Source of the DNA: Flavobacterium johnsoniae
Lineage (GTDB): Bacteria > Bacteroidota > Bacteroidia > Flavobacteriales > Flavobacteriaceae
DNA: 64,000 bases
Direction of reading: 5' to 3'
Assembly (NCBI RefSeq): GCF_001879205.1
Contig: NZ_MLFK01000006.1
Location: 62,001-126,000, forward strand
The number at the start of each line of letters is the position of its first letter. The first letter of the stretch is position 1. The position numbers were made by a program, and so were the translations under genes. Of this stretch, positions 42,710-51,475 are shown one piece after another. The notes below the pieces were generated by a model. That model did not search any database, had not been told where the DNA came from, and worked only from the letters and a program-made list of their open reading frames with translations.

Positions 42710-43990
42710 ATGAAAACAACAGAAGACAGAATTCAGGAATTGATTAACGATTGGATAACGAACCCGAGATGGAAAGGTGTTGAACGTCCTTATACTGCTG
42801 CAGAAGTAGTGACGCTTCAGGGATCTTATCAAATTGAGCACTCTATTGCCAAAATGGGAGCGCAAAAATTATGGAGAAAGTTAAAAAATCAGGATTATGT
42901 TGCGGGGTTGGGCGCTTTAACCGGGAATCAGGCGATTCAGGAAGTTGATGCGGGTTTAGAAGCAATTTACTTAAGCGGCTGGCAGGTTGCGGCCGATGCA
43001 AATCTGGCGGGAGAAATGTACCCGGACCAGTCACTTTATCCTGTAAACAGCGTTCCGATGGTGGTTAAAAAAATTAATAACGCTTTATTGCGCGCCGATC
43101 AGATTCAGACTGTAAATAATATTGAAGATAAAAAAGATTATCTGGTTCCGATTGTAGCCGATGCCGAAGCAGGCTTTGGCGGAAATCTGAATGCTTTCGA
43201 ATTAATGAAATCGATGATCGAAGCCGGAGCTTCTGGAGTGCATTTTGAAGATCAGCTGAGTTCTGCTAAAAAGTGCGGGCACTTGGGCGGAAAGGTTTTA
43301 GTACCCACGCAGGAAGCGATCAATAAATTAATTGCAGCACGTTTGGCTTCTGATGTTATGGGCGTTTCAACTTTAATCGTTGCGAGAACAGATGCTGATG
43401 CAGCCAATTTATTAACGAGCGACGCCGACCCGAGAGACAGGAAATTTTTAACAGGCGAAAAAACAGCTGAAGGTTTTTTCTATGTAAATAATGGAATCGA
43501 GCAGGGAATTGCAAGAGGTTTGAGCTATGCGCCTTACGCGGATTTAATCTGGATGGAAACCAGTAATCCGGATTTGGATTATGCGAGAAAGTTTGCGACG
43601 GCTATGAAAAAAGAATTCCCGGATAAAATGCTGGCCTACAACTGTTCTCCGTCTTTCAATTGGGCTGCAAAATTAACGGTTGCCGAAATGGAAACGTTTA
43701 GAGAAGATTTGGCAGCAATGGGTTATAAATTCCAGTTTATTACTTTGGCAGGATTCCATGCTTTGAATACCAGTATGTTTGAATTGTCAAAAGCGTATAA
43801 AGAACGCGGCATGGCAGGATATTCTGAATTGCAGGAACGTGAATTTGCTTTACAGAAAAACGGATTCAGGGCAGTAAAACATCAGGCTTTTGTGGGGACT
43901 TCTTATTTTGATGCGGTTCAAAATACGGTAATGATAGGAAAATCAACCATAACAGCGATGAAACATTCTACTGAGGTTGAGCAATTTTAA
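42710..43990 (+). CDS. aceA: Isocitrate lyase
   Basis: A 426-residue enzyme that splits isocitrate to glyoxylate and succinate, the entry step of the glyoxylate shunt. The catalytic signature KKCGH is at 187-191, with Cys189 the general acid. Mg-binding and loop residues lie in [17 protein letters not shown]. The length is that of the shorter bacterial form. It is separated from aceB by repeats rather than a clear terminator, so a joint transcript is possible. It ends in a terminator at 43999-44028. Confidence 0.97.
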   Translation: MKTTEDRIQELINDWITNPRWKGVERPYTAAEVVTLQGSYQIEHSIAKMGAQKLWRKLKNQDYVAGLGALTGNQAIQEVDAGLEAIYLSGWQVAADANLAGEMYPDQSLYPVNSVPMVVKKINNALLRADQIQTVNNIEDKKDYLVPIVADAEAGFGGNLNAFELMKSMIEAGASGVHFEDQLSSAKKCGHLGGKVLVPTQEAINKLIAARLASDVMGVSTLIVARTDADAANLLTSDADPRDRKFLTGEKTAEGFFYVNNGIEQGIARGLSYAPYADLIWMETSNPDLDYARKFATAMKKEFPDKMLAYNCSPSFNWAAKLTVAEMETFREDLAAMGYKFQFITLAGFHALNTSMFELSKAYKERGMAGYSELQEREFALQKNGFRAVKHQAFVGTSYFDAVQNTVMIGKSTITAMKHSTEVEQF

Positions 43991-43998
43991 TTCAAACG

Positions 43999-44028
43999 AA
44001 AACACGGTCTTTGGCCGTGTTTTTTTTC
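43999..44028 (+). terminator. Terminator of aceA
   Basis: AAACACGG and CCGTGTTT form the stem around a TCTTTGG loop, followed by a long T run. Confidence 0.88.
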
Positions 44029-44036
44029 TTTTTTTT

Positions 44037-44187
44037 GCCACAGATTTCACAGATTAAAAGGATTTAAAAAAAATGCTGCCACGAATTTCGCGAGTTTTAA
44101 TTTGTGAAAATTCGTGAAATTGCTTCGCCTATTCGCTATCGCTCGGGTCGTGGCAAAAAAAACATTTTAATCCGTGCACTCTGTGGC
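44037..44187. repeat. Nested inverted-repeat element with 27-nt insertion
   Basis: Outer arms GCCACAGATTTCACAGATT (44037-44055) and its imperfect complement (44169-44187) match at 16 of 19. Inside is a second inverted repeat with 22-base arms: left 44077-44098, right 44107-44120 plus 44148-44155, matching at 20 of 22. The right inner arm is broken by exactly 27 bases (44121-44147) that also occur at 47055-47081. No coding capacity. Confidence 0.75.
44121..44147. repeat. 27-nt insertion module, copy 1
   Basis: The segment begins TGCTTCGCCT and ends TTCGCTATCGCTCGGG, with A at the single variable position relative to copy 2. Removing it restores the arm GTGAAAT|TCGTGGC of the inner inverted repeat. 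No target duplication is seen. Confidence 0.75.
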
Positions 44188-44196
44188 TAAATAATT

Positions 44197-44772
44197 TTAT
44201 TTCTTCAAAAGCCTGGCTTTCATTTTGCTGAAAAATTCCGGCGTTACTCCAATGAAAGAAGCGATTTGTTTTTGAGGAACTTTATGAACCAATGTTCCGT
44301 ATTTTTTACAGAATTTATCGAATCTTTCTTCCGCAGGTAAACTTAAATTGTCCATCAATCGTTGTTGATTGGCAACTAAAGAGTTTTCAATTAAAATCCT
44401 GAAAAAACGCTCCAGTTTTGGAATTTCAAGATACAATTGTTCCTGATTTTCTTTAGATAAAGAAACAACTTCTGCTTCTTCCAGAACTTCAATAAAAAGC
44501 TGTCCGGGTTTTTGTGAAAAATAACTGTACATATCGCTCATCCACCAGCCTTCGCAGGCAAATGAAAGTACATGCTCTACAATATTATCGTTGATGTTGA
44601 AACTTCTTAAAATCCCCGAATTAACAAAATAAGAATGTTTGCAGATTTCGCCGGCGTTCAATAAAATTGTTTTGGCTTTATAAGTATTCGTTTCTAATTT
44701 AGATAAAAAGAGTGCCTGTTCTTCTAGTGTCAAAGAAACATGTTTGGCAATGTTTTCGAGTATTAATGCCAT
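44197..44772 (-). CDS. Crp/Fnr family transcriptional regulator
   Basis: A 191-residue regulator with a cyclic-nucleotide-binding-like beta barrel (about 15-120) and a short C-terminal winged helix (recognition region PQKQIASFIGVTPEFFSKMK). It has no Fnr-type cysteine cluster, so iron-sulfur sensing is unlikely, and the cAMP-binding consensus is not clear. It is the last gene of a four-gene unit and its ATG overlaps the stop of the DUF6370 gene by one base. The targets are unknown. Confidence 0.88.
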   Translation of the reverse strand: MALILENIAKHVSLTLEEQALFLSKLETNTYKAKTILLNAGEICKHSYFVNSGILRSFNINDNIVEHVLSFACEGWWMSDMYSYFSQKPGQLFIEVLEEAEVVSLSKENQEQLYLEIPKLERFFRILIENSLVANQQRLMDNLSLPAEERFDKFCKKYGTLVHKVPQKQIASFIGVTPEFFSKMKARLLKK

Positions 44773-45092
44773 TATTTTTTTTCGTCTATTAAGGTAAATG
44801 AAGTTGCTTTAAAACGATTTTTTTCGATAGTTCCCGTTACAGAAGCTTTTCTGATGGAGTTGCAAAATCCGTTTTCTGCATGCGCGTCACCGTGATCGTG
44901 AATAGTTGTTCCGTCTACGAAATAGCTTTTTCCGTCAATACGAACAGCTAAATCACAGCTTTTACCTTTCATTCCGAATTGGCATTCTCCGCAAGAGGCT
45001 TCTACAATTGTTGGTTTGTCAATTACTTTTTTGCTTTGTGCTTGCGCTGTAATCCCGATAAACAGGAAAAGCATGAATATAAGTTTTTTCAT
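44772..45092 (-). CDS. DUF6370 small secreted protein
   Basis: A 106-residue protein with a Sec signal peptide (MKKLIFMLFLFIGITAQAQ). The mature part has four cysteines (SCGECQFGMKGKSC and ENGFCNS), suggesting metal binding or disulfides in the periplasm. A DHGDAHAENG segment adds His and Asp residues that could also bind metal. It matches what I know of DUF6370. It starts 3 bases after purT and overlaps the Crp/Fnr gene by one base, so all are co-transcribed. The role is unknown. Confidence 0.75.
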   Translation of the reverse strand: MKKLIFMLFLFIGITAQAQSKKVIDKPTIVEASCGECQFGMKGKSCDLAVRIDGKSYFVDGTTIHDHGDAHAENGFCNSIRKASVTGTIEKNRFKATSFTLIDEKK

Positions 45093-45095
45093 TTC

Positions 45096-46256
45096 TTAAG
45101 AATTTACAATTATTAATTTGGCCGTTTCTTTGGCGCGTTCTGTTATTTTTTCGATTGGAGTTATTAAGGAATCGCTCGCTAAAACAACACCCATTCGGCG
45201 GTAGGGTCTTGAAGTTGGTTTTCCAAAAATCCTGAAATCGGTTTTGGGTAAAGAAGCGACTTTTTCGATTCCGGTAAAAGTTGGATTTGTCGAATCTTCT
45301 GATGCTAAAATTACGGCACTTGCTCCGGCTTTTTCTAAAGTAATTTCGAAAATTGGAAGGCTTAAAATCGCACGTAAATGCAATTCAAATTCGTTAAAAT
45401 TCTGCGTTCCGGCCAAAGTTACCATTCCCGTATCGTGCGGACGCGGAGAGAGTTCAGAGAAATAAACGCCTTCGCTGGTTAGGAAAAATTCAACACCAAA
45501 AAGACCTGCTCCTCCAAGTGCTTCAGTGATTTTTTCGGCCATATCCTGCGCTTCGTACAAATCTTTTTCTGAAACCAAAGCCGGCTGCCAGCTTTCCTGA
45601 TAATCACCTCGTTCTTGTCGGTGGCCTATTGGGGCGCAAAATAAAGTTGGATTTCCGTTTTGGGTAATCGTTAAAAGCGTAATTTCTGAATGAAAATCTA
45701 CAAAAGCTTCTACAATCACTTCGATAACATCACCACGCGAACCTGCAACAGCATATTGCCACGCTTTTTCGATGTCGCTTTCTGTTTTTATAGTCGATTG
45801 CCCTTTTCCGGATGACGACATTAAAGGTTTTACTACGCATGGAATTCCTACTTCCTGAACGGCTTTTTGCAATTCTTCTGCAGATGTTGCGTATTGGTAT
45901 TTAGCCGTTTTTAAACCTAATTCTTTTGCTGCTAAATCACGTATTGCTTTACGGTTCATGGTAAAGTTTGCCGCTTTCGCTGATGGAACCACTGTGATTC
46001 CCTGTTTTTCGTAATCGTAAAAACGTTCTGTGCGAATGGCTTCTATTTCAGGAACTATAAAATCGGGTTTGTGTTTGGCTACGATTCGGTCTAAAGCTTC
46101 GCCGTCAAGCATATTGATGACTTCAAATCCATGTGCAACCTGCATTGCCGGCGCGTTTTCGTAACTATCAACTGCAATTATGGTTTGTCCGATTCGTTGC
46201 GCGGCAATGACAAATTCTTTGCCTAATTCGCCTGAACCCAGAAGGAGTATTTTCAT
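45096..46256 (-). CDS. purT: Formate-dependent phosphoribosylglycinamide formyltransferase
   Basis: A 386-residue ATP-grasp enzyme that makes formyl-GAR from GAR, ATP and formate, the folate-independent route for the third step of purine synthesis. The opening [19 protein letters not shown] is the PurT N-terminal domain. ATP-grasp residues are in [15 protein letters not shown], and [25 protein letters not shown], shortened here to [18 protein letters not shown], is the metal-binding region. Its ATG overlaps the stop of the membrane protein gene by 4 bases (ATGA), so translation is coupled. Confidence 0.96.
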   Translation of the reverse strand: MKILLLGSGELGKEFVIAAQRIGQTIIAVDSYENAPAMQVAHGFEVINMLDGEALDRIVAKHKPDFIVPEIEAIRTERFYDYEKQGITVVPSAKAANFTMNRKAIRDLAAKELGLKTAKYQYATSAEELQKAVQEVGIPCVVKPLMSSSGKGQSTIKTESDIEKAWQYAVAGSRGDVIEVIVEAFVDFHSEITLLTITQNGNPTLFCAPIGHRQERGDYQESWQPALVSEKDLYEAQDMAEKITEALGGAGLFGVEFFLTSEGVYFSELSPRPHDTGMVTLAGTQNFNEFELHLRAILSLPIFEITLEKAGASAVILASEDSTNPTFTGIEKVASLPKTDFRIFGKPTSRPYRRMGVVLASDSLITPIEKITERAKETAKLIIVNS

Positions 46257-46741
46257 TTTATTTGATTTAAATTTTGAGTGTTTTGGTTCAGTTTTATAAT
46301 TATTAAACTGCTTATAAAGGTAAAAATCATTAATAGAAAAGTCAGAACAAGAATAATAATCAAAGAGAAAACAATCTGAGACTGAATTTGTCCGTGTAAT
46401 GCGCTATTTATTCCGTTAACTAATAATCCACCAATATAAATTGTAAAAAGAAATACTATAATTTTTGAACTTATTTCCATAGAGAACTTTAAACAAGTTT
46501 TAAAATATGTTGTTTGGTTTAATAATAAATTTAATTTTTTTGATGCTTTTCCGAAAAGAAAAATGATAAATACCGGAAATAGAATTTTCCAAAATATTGG
46601 ATTCCAAATTCGTCCGAAATCACAGATTTGAGTTAAGAGACTAACAAAAGAATGTTGTGAAAAAATAATAACTGAATAAAAAGTACTCACAAAAATCCCT
46701 GCGCTAACTGCTTGTTTTTGAATGTTATTTTTTGATTCCAT
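46253..46741 (-). CDS. Integral membrane protein coupled to purT, unrecognised
   Basis: A 162-residue protein with about four hydrophobic segments (roughly 14-33, 46-62, 88-108 and 122-148) and a polar C-terminal tail rich in Asn and Gln. No family is recognised. It is the first gene of the unit with purT, DUF6370 and crp/fnr, and overlaps purT by 4 bases. Its presence in front of a purine gene is unexplained; a role in transport or sensing would be a guess. Confidence 0.65.
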   Translation of the reverse strand: MESKNNIQKQAVSAGIFVSTFYSVIIFSQHSFVSLLTQICDFGRIWNPIFWKILFPVFIIFLFGKASKKLNLLLNQTTYFKTCLKFSMEISSKIIVFLFTIYIGGLLVNGINSALHGQIQSQIVFSLIIILVLTFLLMIFTFISSLIIIKLNQNTQNLNQIK

Positions 46742-46823
46742 TTGAATTTAGTTTGGAAAGTAAAGATAAAGAAAATGGAATTTATTCTAACGTTGATTTT
46801 TGCAGTTTCAGGGATTTAAATTT

Positions 46824-46862
46824 AACCGCAAAGTTCGCAAAGAATTACGCGAAGAACGCAAA
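46824..46862. repeat. CGCAAAG intergenic repeat
   Basis: Short units of CGCAAAG and CGCGAAG type (AACCGCAAAGTTCGCAAAG, then ACGCGAAGAACGCAAAG) are clustered. They are followed by a CGCAGATTTTGCAGATCG tract at 46904-46921. Together with the elements at 46976-47100 and 47146-47231 they fill the 615-base stretch between 46742 and 47356, where no gene is seen. Confidence 0.5.
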
Positions 46863-46975
46863 GTTTTTGTTTTTAAGTTAAAAAGGGATAAAAAATTTCT
46901 CTCGCAGATTTTGCAGATCGAGCAGATTTTTTTTAGTTTGAAATTTAATTTTTAGATAAAGTAACCGTATAGTTT

Positions 46976-47100
46976 GTCATTTCGAGGAACGAGAAATCTC
47001 CGCAAGTAACTCCGTTCTAATAAGCTAATCTTTGTCGAGCTTCTTGCGGAGATTTGCTTCGCCTGTTCGCTATCGCTCGGGTCTCCTCCGTCGAAATGAC
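46976..47100. repeat. Long inverted repeat with 27-nt insertion in the right arm
   Basis: The left arm (46976-47006, starting GTCATTTCGA and ending AGAAATCTCCGCAAG) pairs with a right arm split into 47043-47054 and 47082-47100. With the 27 inserted bases (47055-47081) removed, both arms are 31 bases, with outer 10 and inner 15 positions perfectly complementary. A fragment of the right end recurs at 38640. Confidence 0.78.
47055..47081. repeat. 27-nt insertion module, copy 2
   Basis: It differs by one base (G for A at position 11) from 44121-44147. It interrupts the right arm between GCGGAGATT and TCTCCTCCG. Both copies are followed by T and preceded by T or A-T, with no target duplication. 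Confidence 0.75.
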
Positions 47101-47145
47101 AAGATTGTGAGAAATTATAATATAAAAGTTCTTGTTAACTTGTTA

Positions 47146-47231
47146 GCGTGAGGGATAGGAGTGGAAAGCCCACAGCCTGACGAAGGAAGTGCGAGGACTT
47201 GCAACGGATAGCCCGGCCCGGAGGGACACGC
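47146..47231 (+). ncRNA. Candidate structured RNA element, copy 2
   Basis: The conserved 5' block starts GCGTGAGGGATAGGAGTGG and the conserved 3' block reads ACGGATAGCCCGGCCCG then GGGACACGC. It differs from the copy at 11110-11204 by only a few bases in these blocks, while the middle is unrelated. GCGTG (47146-47150) pairs with CACGC (47227-47231). It lies about 125 bases before the secreted protein gene and does not have an obvious terminator of its own. Confidence 0.6.
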
Positions 47232-47322
47232 CCAAATTATTTGTGAGAATATTTGTTGATAATTTTTATATAACTTCATTAATGATTGTTTTAAAAATCC
47301 TGTTAAAGCGATTCTATATTTA

Positions 47323-47330
47323 TATATTTG
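47323..47330 (+). promoter_or_regulatory. Predicted -7 box of the secreted protein gene
   Basis: TATATTTG fits TAnnTTTG, 26 bases before the ATG at 47357. It lies downstream of the RNA candidate, so that RNA is not in this gene's leader if the box is used. Confidence 0.6.
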
Positions 47331-47356
47331 CCGGCTTACAAATAAAACCCCAAATA

Positions 47357-48151
47357 ATGAAAGTAAAATTTTTTTTGATAGTGAACGTTTTGTTCATTAC
47401 CTCGTTTATAAATGCTCAGTCGGCAGGAATTACATTTAATTTTGGAATGGGAGAACAAAAAGCTGATGCGATTATTTTCAAGAAAGACAAGCAAAAAATT
47501 AACGGAATAGTTAAATTTCCAAGCTTTGAAGATAAAAAAGTAAAAATTAAGGTTGGTGAGGAAAATGAAAAGTTTGCCAGCAGTGATGTAGATTCAATTC
47601 AGATTTTTGACAGCAATAAAAAACTGTCTTATACTTTTATATGGACAAAAACAAAAGTCTATAAAAAAAAGGGTACAGAATTTAAAGTTATTGATGAAAG
47701 ATGGATTTGTAAAATAATGACAGGGAAGGCTTCTTTATTTTTAGGAGGTGAAGAATACGGAATAAAAGAGGTTAAGGTTGAGGATGAAAAAACGAAAGAA
47801 AAAGTTAAGGTGAATAAAATGCAGGTTGTCTCTAAAGAGGTGAATCATTATTTGAAAAGAAGCAATGAAGATTTTCCGGTATTAGTTTCCATGAGTTCAA
47901 ATGCTCTTTCTGCGGGATATAACGCTTTTTTTAAGGAATATGGAGTGTATTATTTTAGTGACAATCCGGAAATTGCTAAAAAAATTGAAGAGAAAGAATA
48001 TAAGTATGATGATATTGAAAAGGTTGTGAATTTGTATAATGCAAAACGAGAGAAAAAAGCAGAATCAAAATCGGCATTAAAGGCAACAAAAATAAAGATT
48101 ACACCGCCAGAAAAGTCAGAATCAAAGACAAAAACTACTAAGAAGAAATAA
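47357..48151 (+). CDS. Secreted protein with basic tail, unrecognised
   Basis: A 264-residue protein. The frame extends upstream to 47189 through the RNA-like element; I take the ATG at 47357 because it starts a clear signal peptide (MKVKFFLIVNVLFITSFINAQ) and follows a -7 box. The mature part is Lys-rich and beta-strand-like (KKDKQKINGIVKFPSFEDKK). It ends in a very basic, low-complexity tail (KSESKTKTTKKK). No domain is recognised. A terminator follows at 48164. Confidence 0.65.
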   Translation: MKVKFFLIVNVLFITSFINAQSAGITFNFGMGEQKADAIIFKKDKQKINGIVKFPSFEDKKVKIKVGEENEKFASSDVDSIQIFDSNKKLSYTFIWTKTKVYKKKGTEFKVIDERWICKIMTGKASLFLGGEEYGIKEVKVEDEKTKEKVKVNKMQVVSKEVNHYLKRSNEDFPVLVSMSSNALSAGYNAFFKEYGVYYFSDNPEIAKKIEEKEYKYDDIEKVVNLYNAKREKKAESKSALKATKIKITPPEKSESKTKTTKKK

Positions 48152-48163
48152 ATAGGTAAATAA

Positions 48164-48195
48164 AAAAAGCGATACTTTGTGAGTATCGCTTTTTA
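48164..48195. terminator. Bidirectional terminator
   Basis: AAAGCGATACT and AGTATCGCTTT form an 11-bp stem, flanked by A and T runs, between convergent genes. Confidence 0.88.
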
Positions 48196-48200
48196 TGTTT

Positions 48201-50075
48201 TTAATGAAAATGATCTTCCTCGATTTCAAATTCGGCATCTTTTTCCCAGATTTCCATTTCGCAGGGCTTGCAGTTGAATTTTAGTTTATACTCCAATTCG
48301 CCTTGTTTTAGTACTAATGGTTCTTTTACCTTGACACCAACAATATCTTTTTGGTGTATAGGACATTTTTTTAATTCGTATTTGATGCAATATTTGGTTG
48401 TCATTACACGAGATTTTCCTGGGTCCCATTGTAATTCGAATGCTTTTTCGATTTCGGTAACACCGTGACGTTCGTAAAATTTACGAGCGGTTTTGTTTGA
48501 AACGTTGTACATGAAATCCAGTTTGGTTTCTGGATAAGGATGTGACGTTTTTACCAATTGGTGTTCTTCGCGTTTGTAGTTTGCTAAACGAATTTCGGTT
48601 AACTGATCATAAACGGTTCTTCGCATTTCGTTGATTTTTGAAATAGGAAGGAACCAGTTTTGAGAAAACATAATGTTGATTTCATCAGCAGTATAAGGCG
48701 TAAAACCTGTTTTTGCCAATTGGGTTTTGATATTTTCTTCGATTGATTCGCCAGTTTTTGTCTGTTCTTTTGGGTGATCTAAAGTAACAGTGCTTACATT
48801 TCCGTCTTCATCGGTTGCGATCAATTCAAAACCAGTTTCAGTTTCAGTAAGTAATAAAGAGGTGCTTAATTTACGAACGGCACTGTCTTCTCTTTCTACA
48901 ATTTTGATAAAAGCGGCGTCATTATTTCTATAGATAAAAGTTCCGTCCTTTACTTCTTTTAAAACGTTTGGATAGATTTTTCCGTTTTCGGCTTTGTTTA
49001 CGTAGATTCCGTCAGCTTCATTATTTTCATTGATGAAACAAAGTCCGTCGCCGTTGTTTAGCAATTCGCCGTTTTCTATTTCGTAAGCGTTTCCAACGGT
49101 TCTAATTAATTTACCAATATATTGTCCTTTTGATTTTGGGCTTTCCCAAGAACCAATCGAGCTGTGTCTTTCGTTTACAAAATAATCAGTATAACCGCGG
49201 TTGAAAGTTCTGCTTAAAGAAGAATCGAAAGTATAGGTACAAGTTCCGGAAGAAGCTTTCATGTATTTTTCGCTTCCTGCTCCTTCTAAATAACTATCTA
49301 GTTTTTGACGTAAGTAAGAGACGTTATTTTTTACGTAAACCACATCTTTTAGACGACCTTCAATTTTAAAAGAAACAATTCCGGCTTCAATCAAATTCGG
49401 AATTTGATCTGAAATATCTAAATCTTTTATCGAAAGTAAGTGGCTGTTTCTGATTAAAGTTTCTCCGTTTCCGTCGATTAAGTTGTATGGTAAACGACAG
49501 TTTTGAGCGCAGGAACCACGGTTGGCGCTGCGTTCTCCGTTTGCCACACTCATATAACAGTTTCCGCTGAACGAAACACATAAAGCTCCGGTTACGAAAA
49601 ATTCTAATTCAACATCAGCATGATCGTAAATTGTTTTAATTTGATGCAGGTTTAATTCGCGGGCTAAAACCACACGTTTGATTCCGGCATCTTTAAGGAA
49701 TTTAATTTTATCGGCATCACGATTATTGGCTTGTGTACTGGCGTGAAGTACGATAGGAGGCAAGTCCATTTCCATAATCGCCATATCCTGAATAATCAAA
49801 GCATCTACACCAATATCATATAATTCCCATATCATTGCGCGACACGTTTCCAGTTCGTTATCGTACAGAATGGTATTCATAACAACAAAAACCTGAGCAT
49901 TAAATAAATGTGCATATTGTACCAAAGCAGCAACATCTTCGATAGAATTGTTGGCGTTAGAACGCGCACCAAACTGCGGTGCACCAATATAAACTGCATC
50001 GGCGCCGCTGTTTATAGCGGCCATTCCTCCAATTAAATCTTTAGCAGGAGCTAATATTTCAATTTTCTTCTTCAT
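48201..50075 (-). CDS. Peptidase U32 family protein (RlhA/TrhP-like)
   Basis: A 624-residue protein with the U32 signature (FFVTGALCVSFSGNCYMS) and cysteine ligands in RGSCAQNCRLPY, then a C-terminal extension with more cysteines (KYCIKYELKKCPIHQK and FNCKPCEMEIWE). Studied U32 members in E. coli (RlhA, TrhP, UbiU/V) act in RNA or ubiquinone hydroxylation rather than proteolysis, often with an Fe-S cluster. Length and architecture resemble RlhA (YdcP), which hydroxylates C2501 of 23S rRNA. Which reaction applies here is not settled by sequence alone. Single gene. Confidence 0.88.
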   Translation of the reverse strand: MKKKIEILAPAKDLIGGMAAINSGADAVYIGAPQFGARSNANNSIEDVAALVQYAHLFNAQVFVVMNTILYDNELETCRAMIWELYDIGVDALIIQDMAIMEMDLPPIVLHASTQANNRDADKIKFLKDAGIKRVVLARELNLHQIKTIYDHADVELEFFVTGALCVSFSGNCYMSVANGERSANRGSCAQNCRLPYNLIDGNGETLIRNSHLLSIKDLDISDQIPNLIEAGIVSFKIEGRLKDVVYVKNNVSYLRQKLDSYLEGAGSEKYMKASSGTCTYTFDSSLSRTFNRGYTDYFVNERHSSIGSWESPKSKGQYIGKLIRTVGNAYEIENGELLNNGDGLCFINENNEADGIYVNKAENGKIYPNVLKEVKDGTFIYRNNDAAFIKIVEREDSAVRKLSTSLLLTETETGFELIATDEDGNVSTVTLDHPKEQTKTGESIEENIKTQLAKTGFTPYTADEINIMFSQNWFLPISKINEMRRTVYDQLTEIRLANYKREEHQLVKTSHPYPETKLDFMYNVSNKTARKFYERHGVTEIEKAFELQWDPGKSRVMTTKYCIKYELKKCPIHQKDIVGVKVKEPLVLKQGELEYKLKFNCKPCEMEIWEKDAEFEIEEDHFH

Positions 50076-50209
50076 TTTTAGAACTTTAGGCTTTTGTGGT
50101 ATTCACGGAAAAAAGTTTGCAAAGTTCTTATAAATATTTCGAGTTTGCTAATGATGAAGGGATTTTTTTAAAATTGTTAACTTAATATGGAATGATGATA
50201 AATCAGATT

Positions 50210-50788
50210 TTAATCAAGAGGAAAAGAATATCCTGCAGTAAATCCTCCGAAGGATTGTTCAGCAGAGGGTTGTGCGTAGAATGAAACTCCAATTTCTATA
50301 TTATTTTTGCGTCCCACTGCAAGTCCAAAACCTATAGGAATGTGGAGTTGGGCGCCGGTTTTTTTTATATTAATAACTTCTGTATAGGTTGTAAAAGAAC
50401 CTAAAGATGCACCAATACCAGCCTCTACAAAAGGAGCTACCCAAGGGATGGGAGCACAAAGGCGTGCTTTTCCGCCTAGAAAGAAAGCATTCGTTTCTAC
50501 TTTATAACCTTGCGGATTTTTAATTTTATCTTCGCTAGTTGAGGTAAAAATAACTCCGGCATATGGTCTTACGCTAAACCATTTTTTTATTCCAATTACA
50601 TATTCTCCTTGGGTATAAAAACCAAAACCATCTATGATTTCTGGATTTTCTTCTTCATAATTTGATGTACTTGATCCAAAACCGATAGATGCTTTAATGA
50701 AATTACCTTCTGTTTGCGCTTTTATTGAATTAGGAAATAAGATTATAAGAACAGTAAAAATAAAAATGCTGCGTAAAATTAATGTCAT
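50210..50788 (-). CDS. Outer-membrane beta-barrel protein
   Basis: A 192-residue protein with a signal peptide (MTLILRSIFIFTVLIILF, cleaved near IKAQ). Alternating strands of glycine and aromatic residues follow (FIKASIGFGSSTSNYEEE, EYVIGIKKWFSVRPYAGVIF), ending in Phe-Pro-Leu-Asp. This fits an 8-stranded OprF/OmpW-like barrel. No ligand or partner is evident. It is a single gene downstream of the PA2169-family gene's terminator. Confidence 0.78.
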   Translation of the reverse strand: MTLILRSIFIFTVLIILFPNSIKAQTEGNFIKASIGFGSSTSNYEEENPEIIDGFGFYTQGEYVIGIKKWFSVRPYAGVIFTSTSEDKIKNPQGYKVETNAFFLGGKARLCAPIPWVAPFVEAGIGASLGSFTTYTEVINIKKTGAQLHIPIGFGLAVGRKNNIEIGVSFYAQPSAEQSFGGFTAGYSFPLD

Positions 50789-50842
50789 AATATTAGAATT
50801 GTTTGCGACGAAAATAATATTTATTTTTCATTTTTAATAAAC

Positions 50843-50873
50843 AAAAAAACCGCCCGATCCGAAGACCGAGCAG
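50843..50873 (-). terminator. Terminator with UUCG tetraloop
   Basis: On the minus strand CTGCTCGGTC-TTCG-GATCGGGCGG forms a 10-bp stem with G-U pairs and a stable UUCG loop, followed by a T run. It ends the gene at 50906. Confidence 0.88.
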
Positions 50874-50905
50874 TTTTCAAAAAAAAGCATGAATCGATCG
50901 ATCGA

Positions 50906-51361
50906 TTAATTCGCTTTCATTTTAATTTGGGATAACGTATTTTGAATACTGTTTAATTGTTTTGAAACAACTGAAGCCTGGCTGTATTCTAAATTGTTGT
51001 CTTCCAGAGCAGATTTGTATTTTTCAATGGCTGCTTCTTCTCCGGTCACACAGGCGTTAATAATTGCTTCTGTATCTCCCCCTGTAAATGAAGATTTAAT
51101 ATCAATCCATGTACGGTGTAAAGCTCCTAATGGTCCACCGCCAGATGTATCTGTTGATTTTCCAAGTTTGTTGATTTCGTCTTGTAGTTCTACAATAAAT
51201 AAAGCTCTTTCACGTGCATATTCGAGAAAATCTGTCTTCATAGCCGCATTTTCTACGTGCTCAGCAGCGTTTGTATATCCTAGTTTTCCGTCTTCAAGAA
51301 TTGAAATTAATCCTTCTAAAGTTTTAACTGTTTCTTTTGTGGTTTCATCTGTATGTATCAT
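50906..51361 (-). CDS. PA2169 family four-helix-bundle protein (DUF2383)
   Basis: A 151-residue, ferritin-like helical protein. Typical segments are KTLEGLISILEDGKLGYTNA, a GALHRTWIDIKS turn and NACVTGEEAAIEKYKSAL. Members of this family are small cytoplasmic proteins often induced by stress; metal binding has been suggested but not shown by these residues. The stop codon lies in an unusual 16-base palindrome (AATCGATCGATCGATT, 50892-50907). Monocistronic with its own terminator. Confidence 0.85.
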   Translation of the reverse strand: MIHTDETTKETVKTLEGLISILEDGKLGYTNAAEHVENAAMKTDFLEYARERALFIVELQDEINKLGKSTDTSGGGPLGALHRTWIDIKSSFTGGDTEAIINACVTGEEAAIEKYKSALEDNNLEYSQASVVSKQLNSIQNTLSQIKMKAN

Positions 51362-51475
51362 GACTAATAGTTTTTAAATTAATACATTACAAAGTTGGGG
51401 AAATATAAAGCGTCTGTTTTACAGGATTTTAGTGAGGTTTTACAATATTGTAGAATGGGAATTTTGAAAACTTAT

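Noticed and set aside
47189..47356. Upstream extension of the secreted protein gene
   Set aside because: It reads through the conserved RNA-like element and the -7 box, and the signal peptide starts at 47357.
48201..50075. Collagenase/peptidase function
   Set aside because: The U32 family name is historical. Characterised relatives of this length act in RNA hydroxylation.
50892..50907. AATCGATCGATCGATT palindrome as an operator
   Set aside because: It overlaps the stop codon of the PA2169-family gene and is a simple GATC/CGAT repeat with no promoter nearby.
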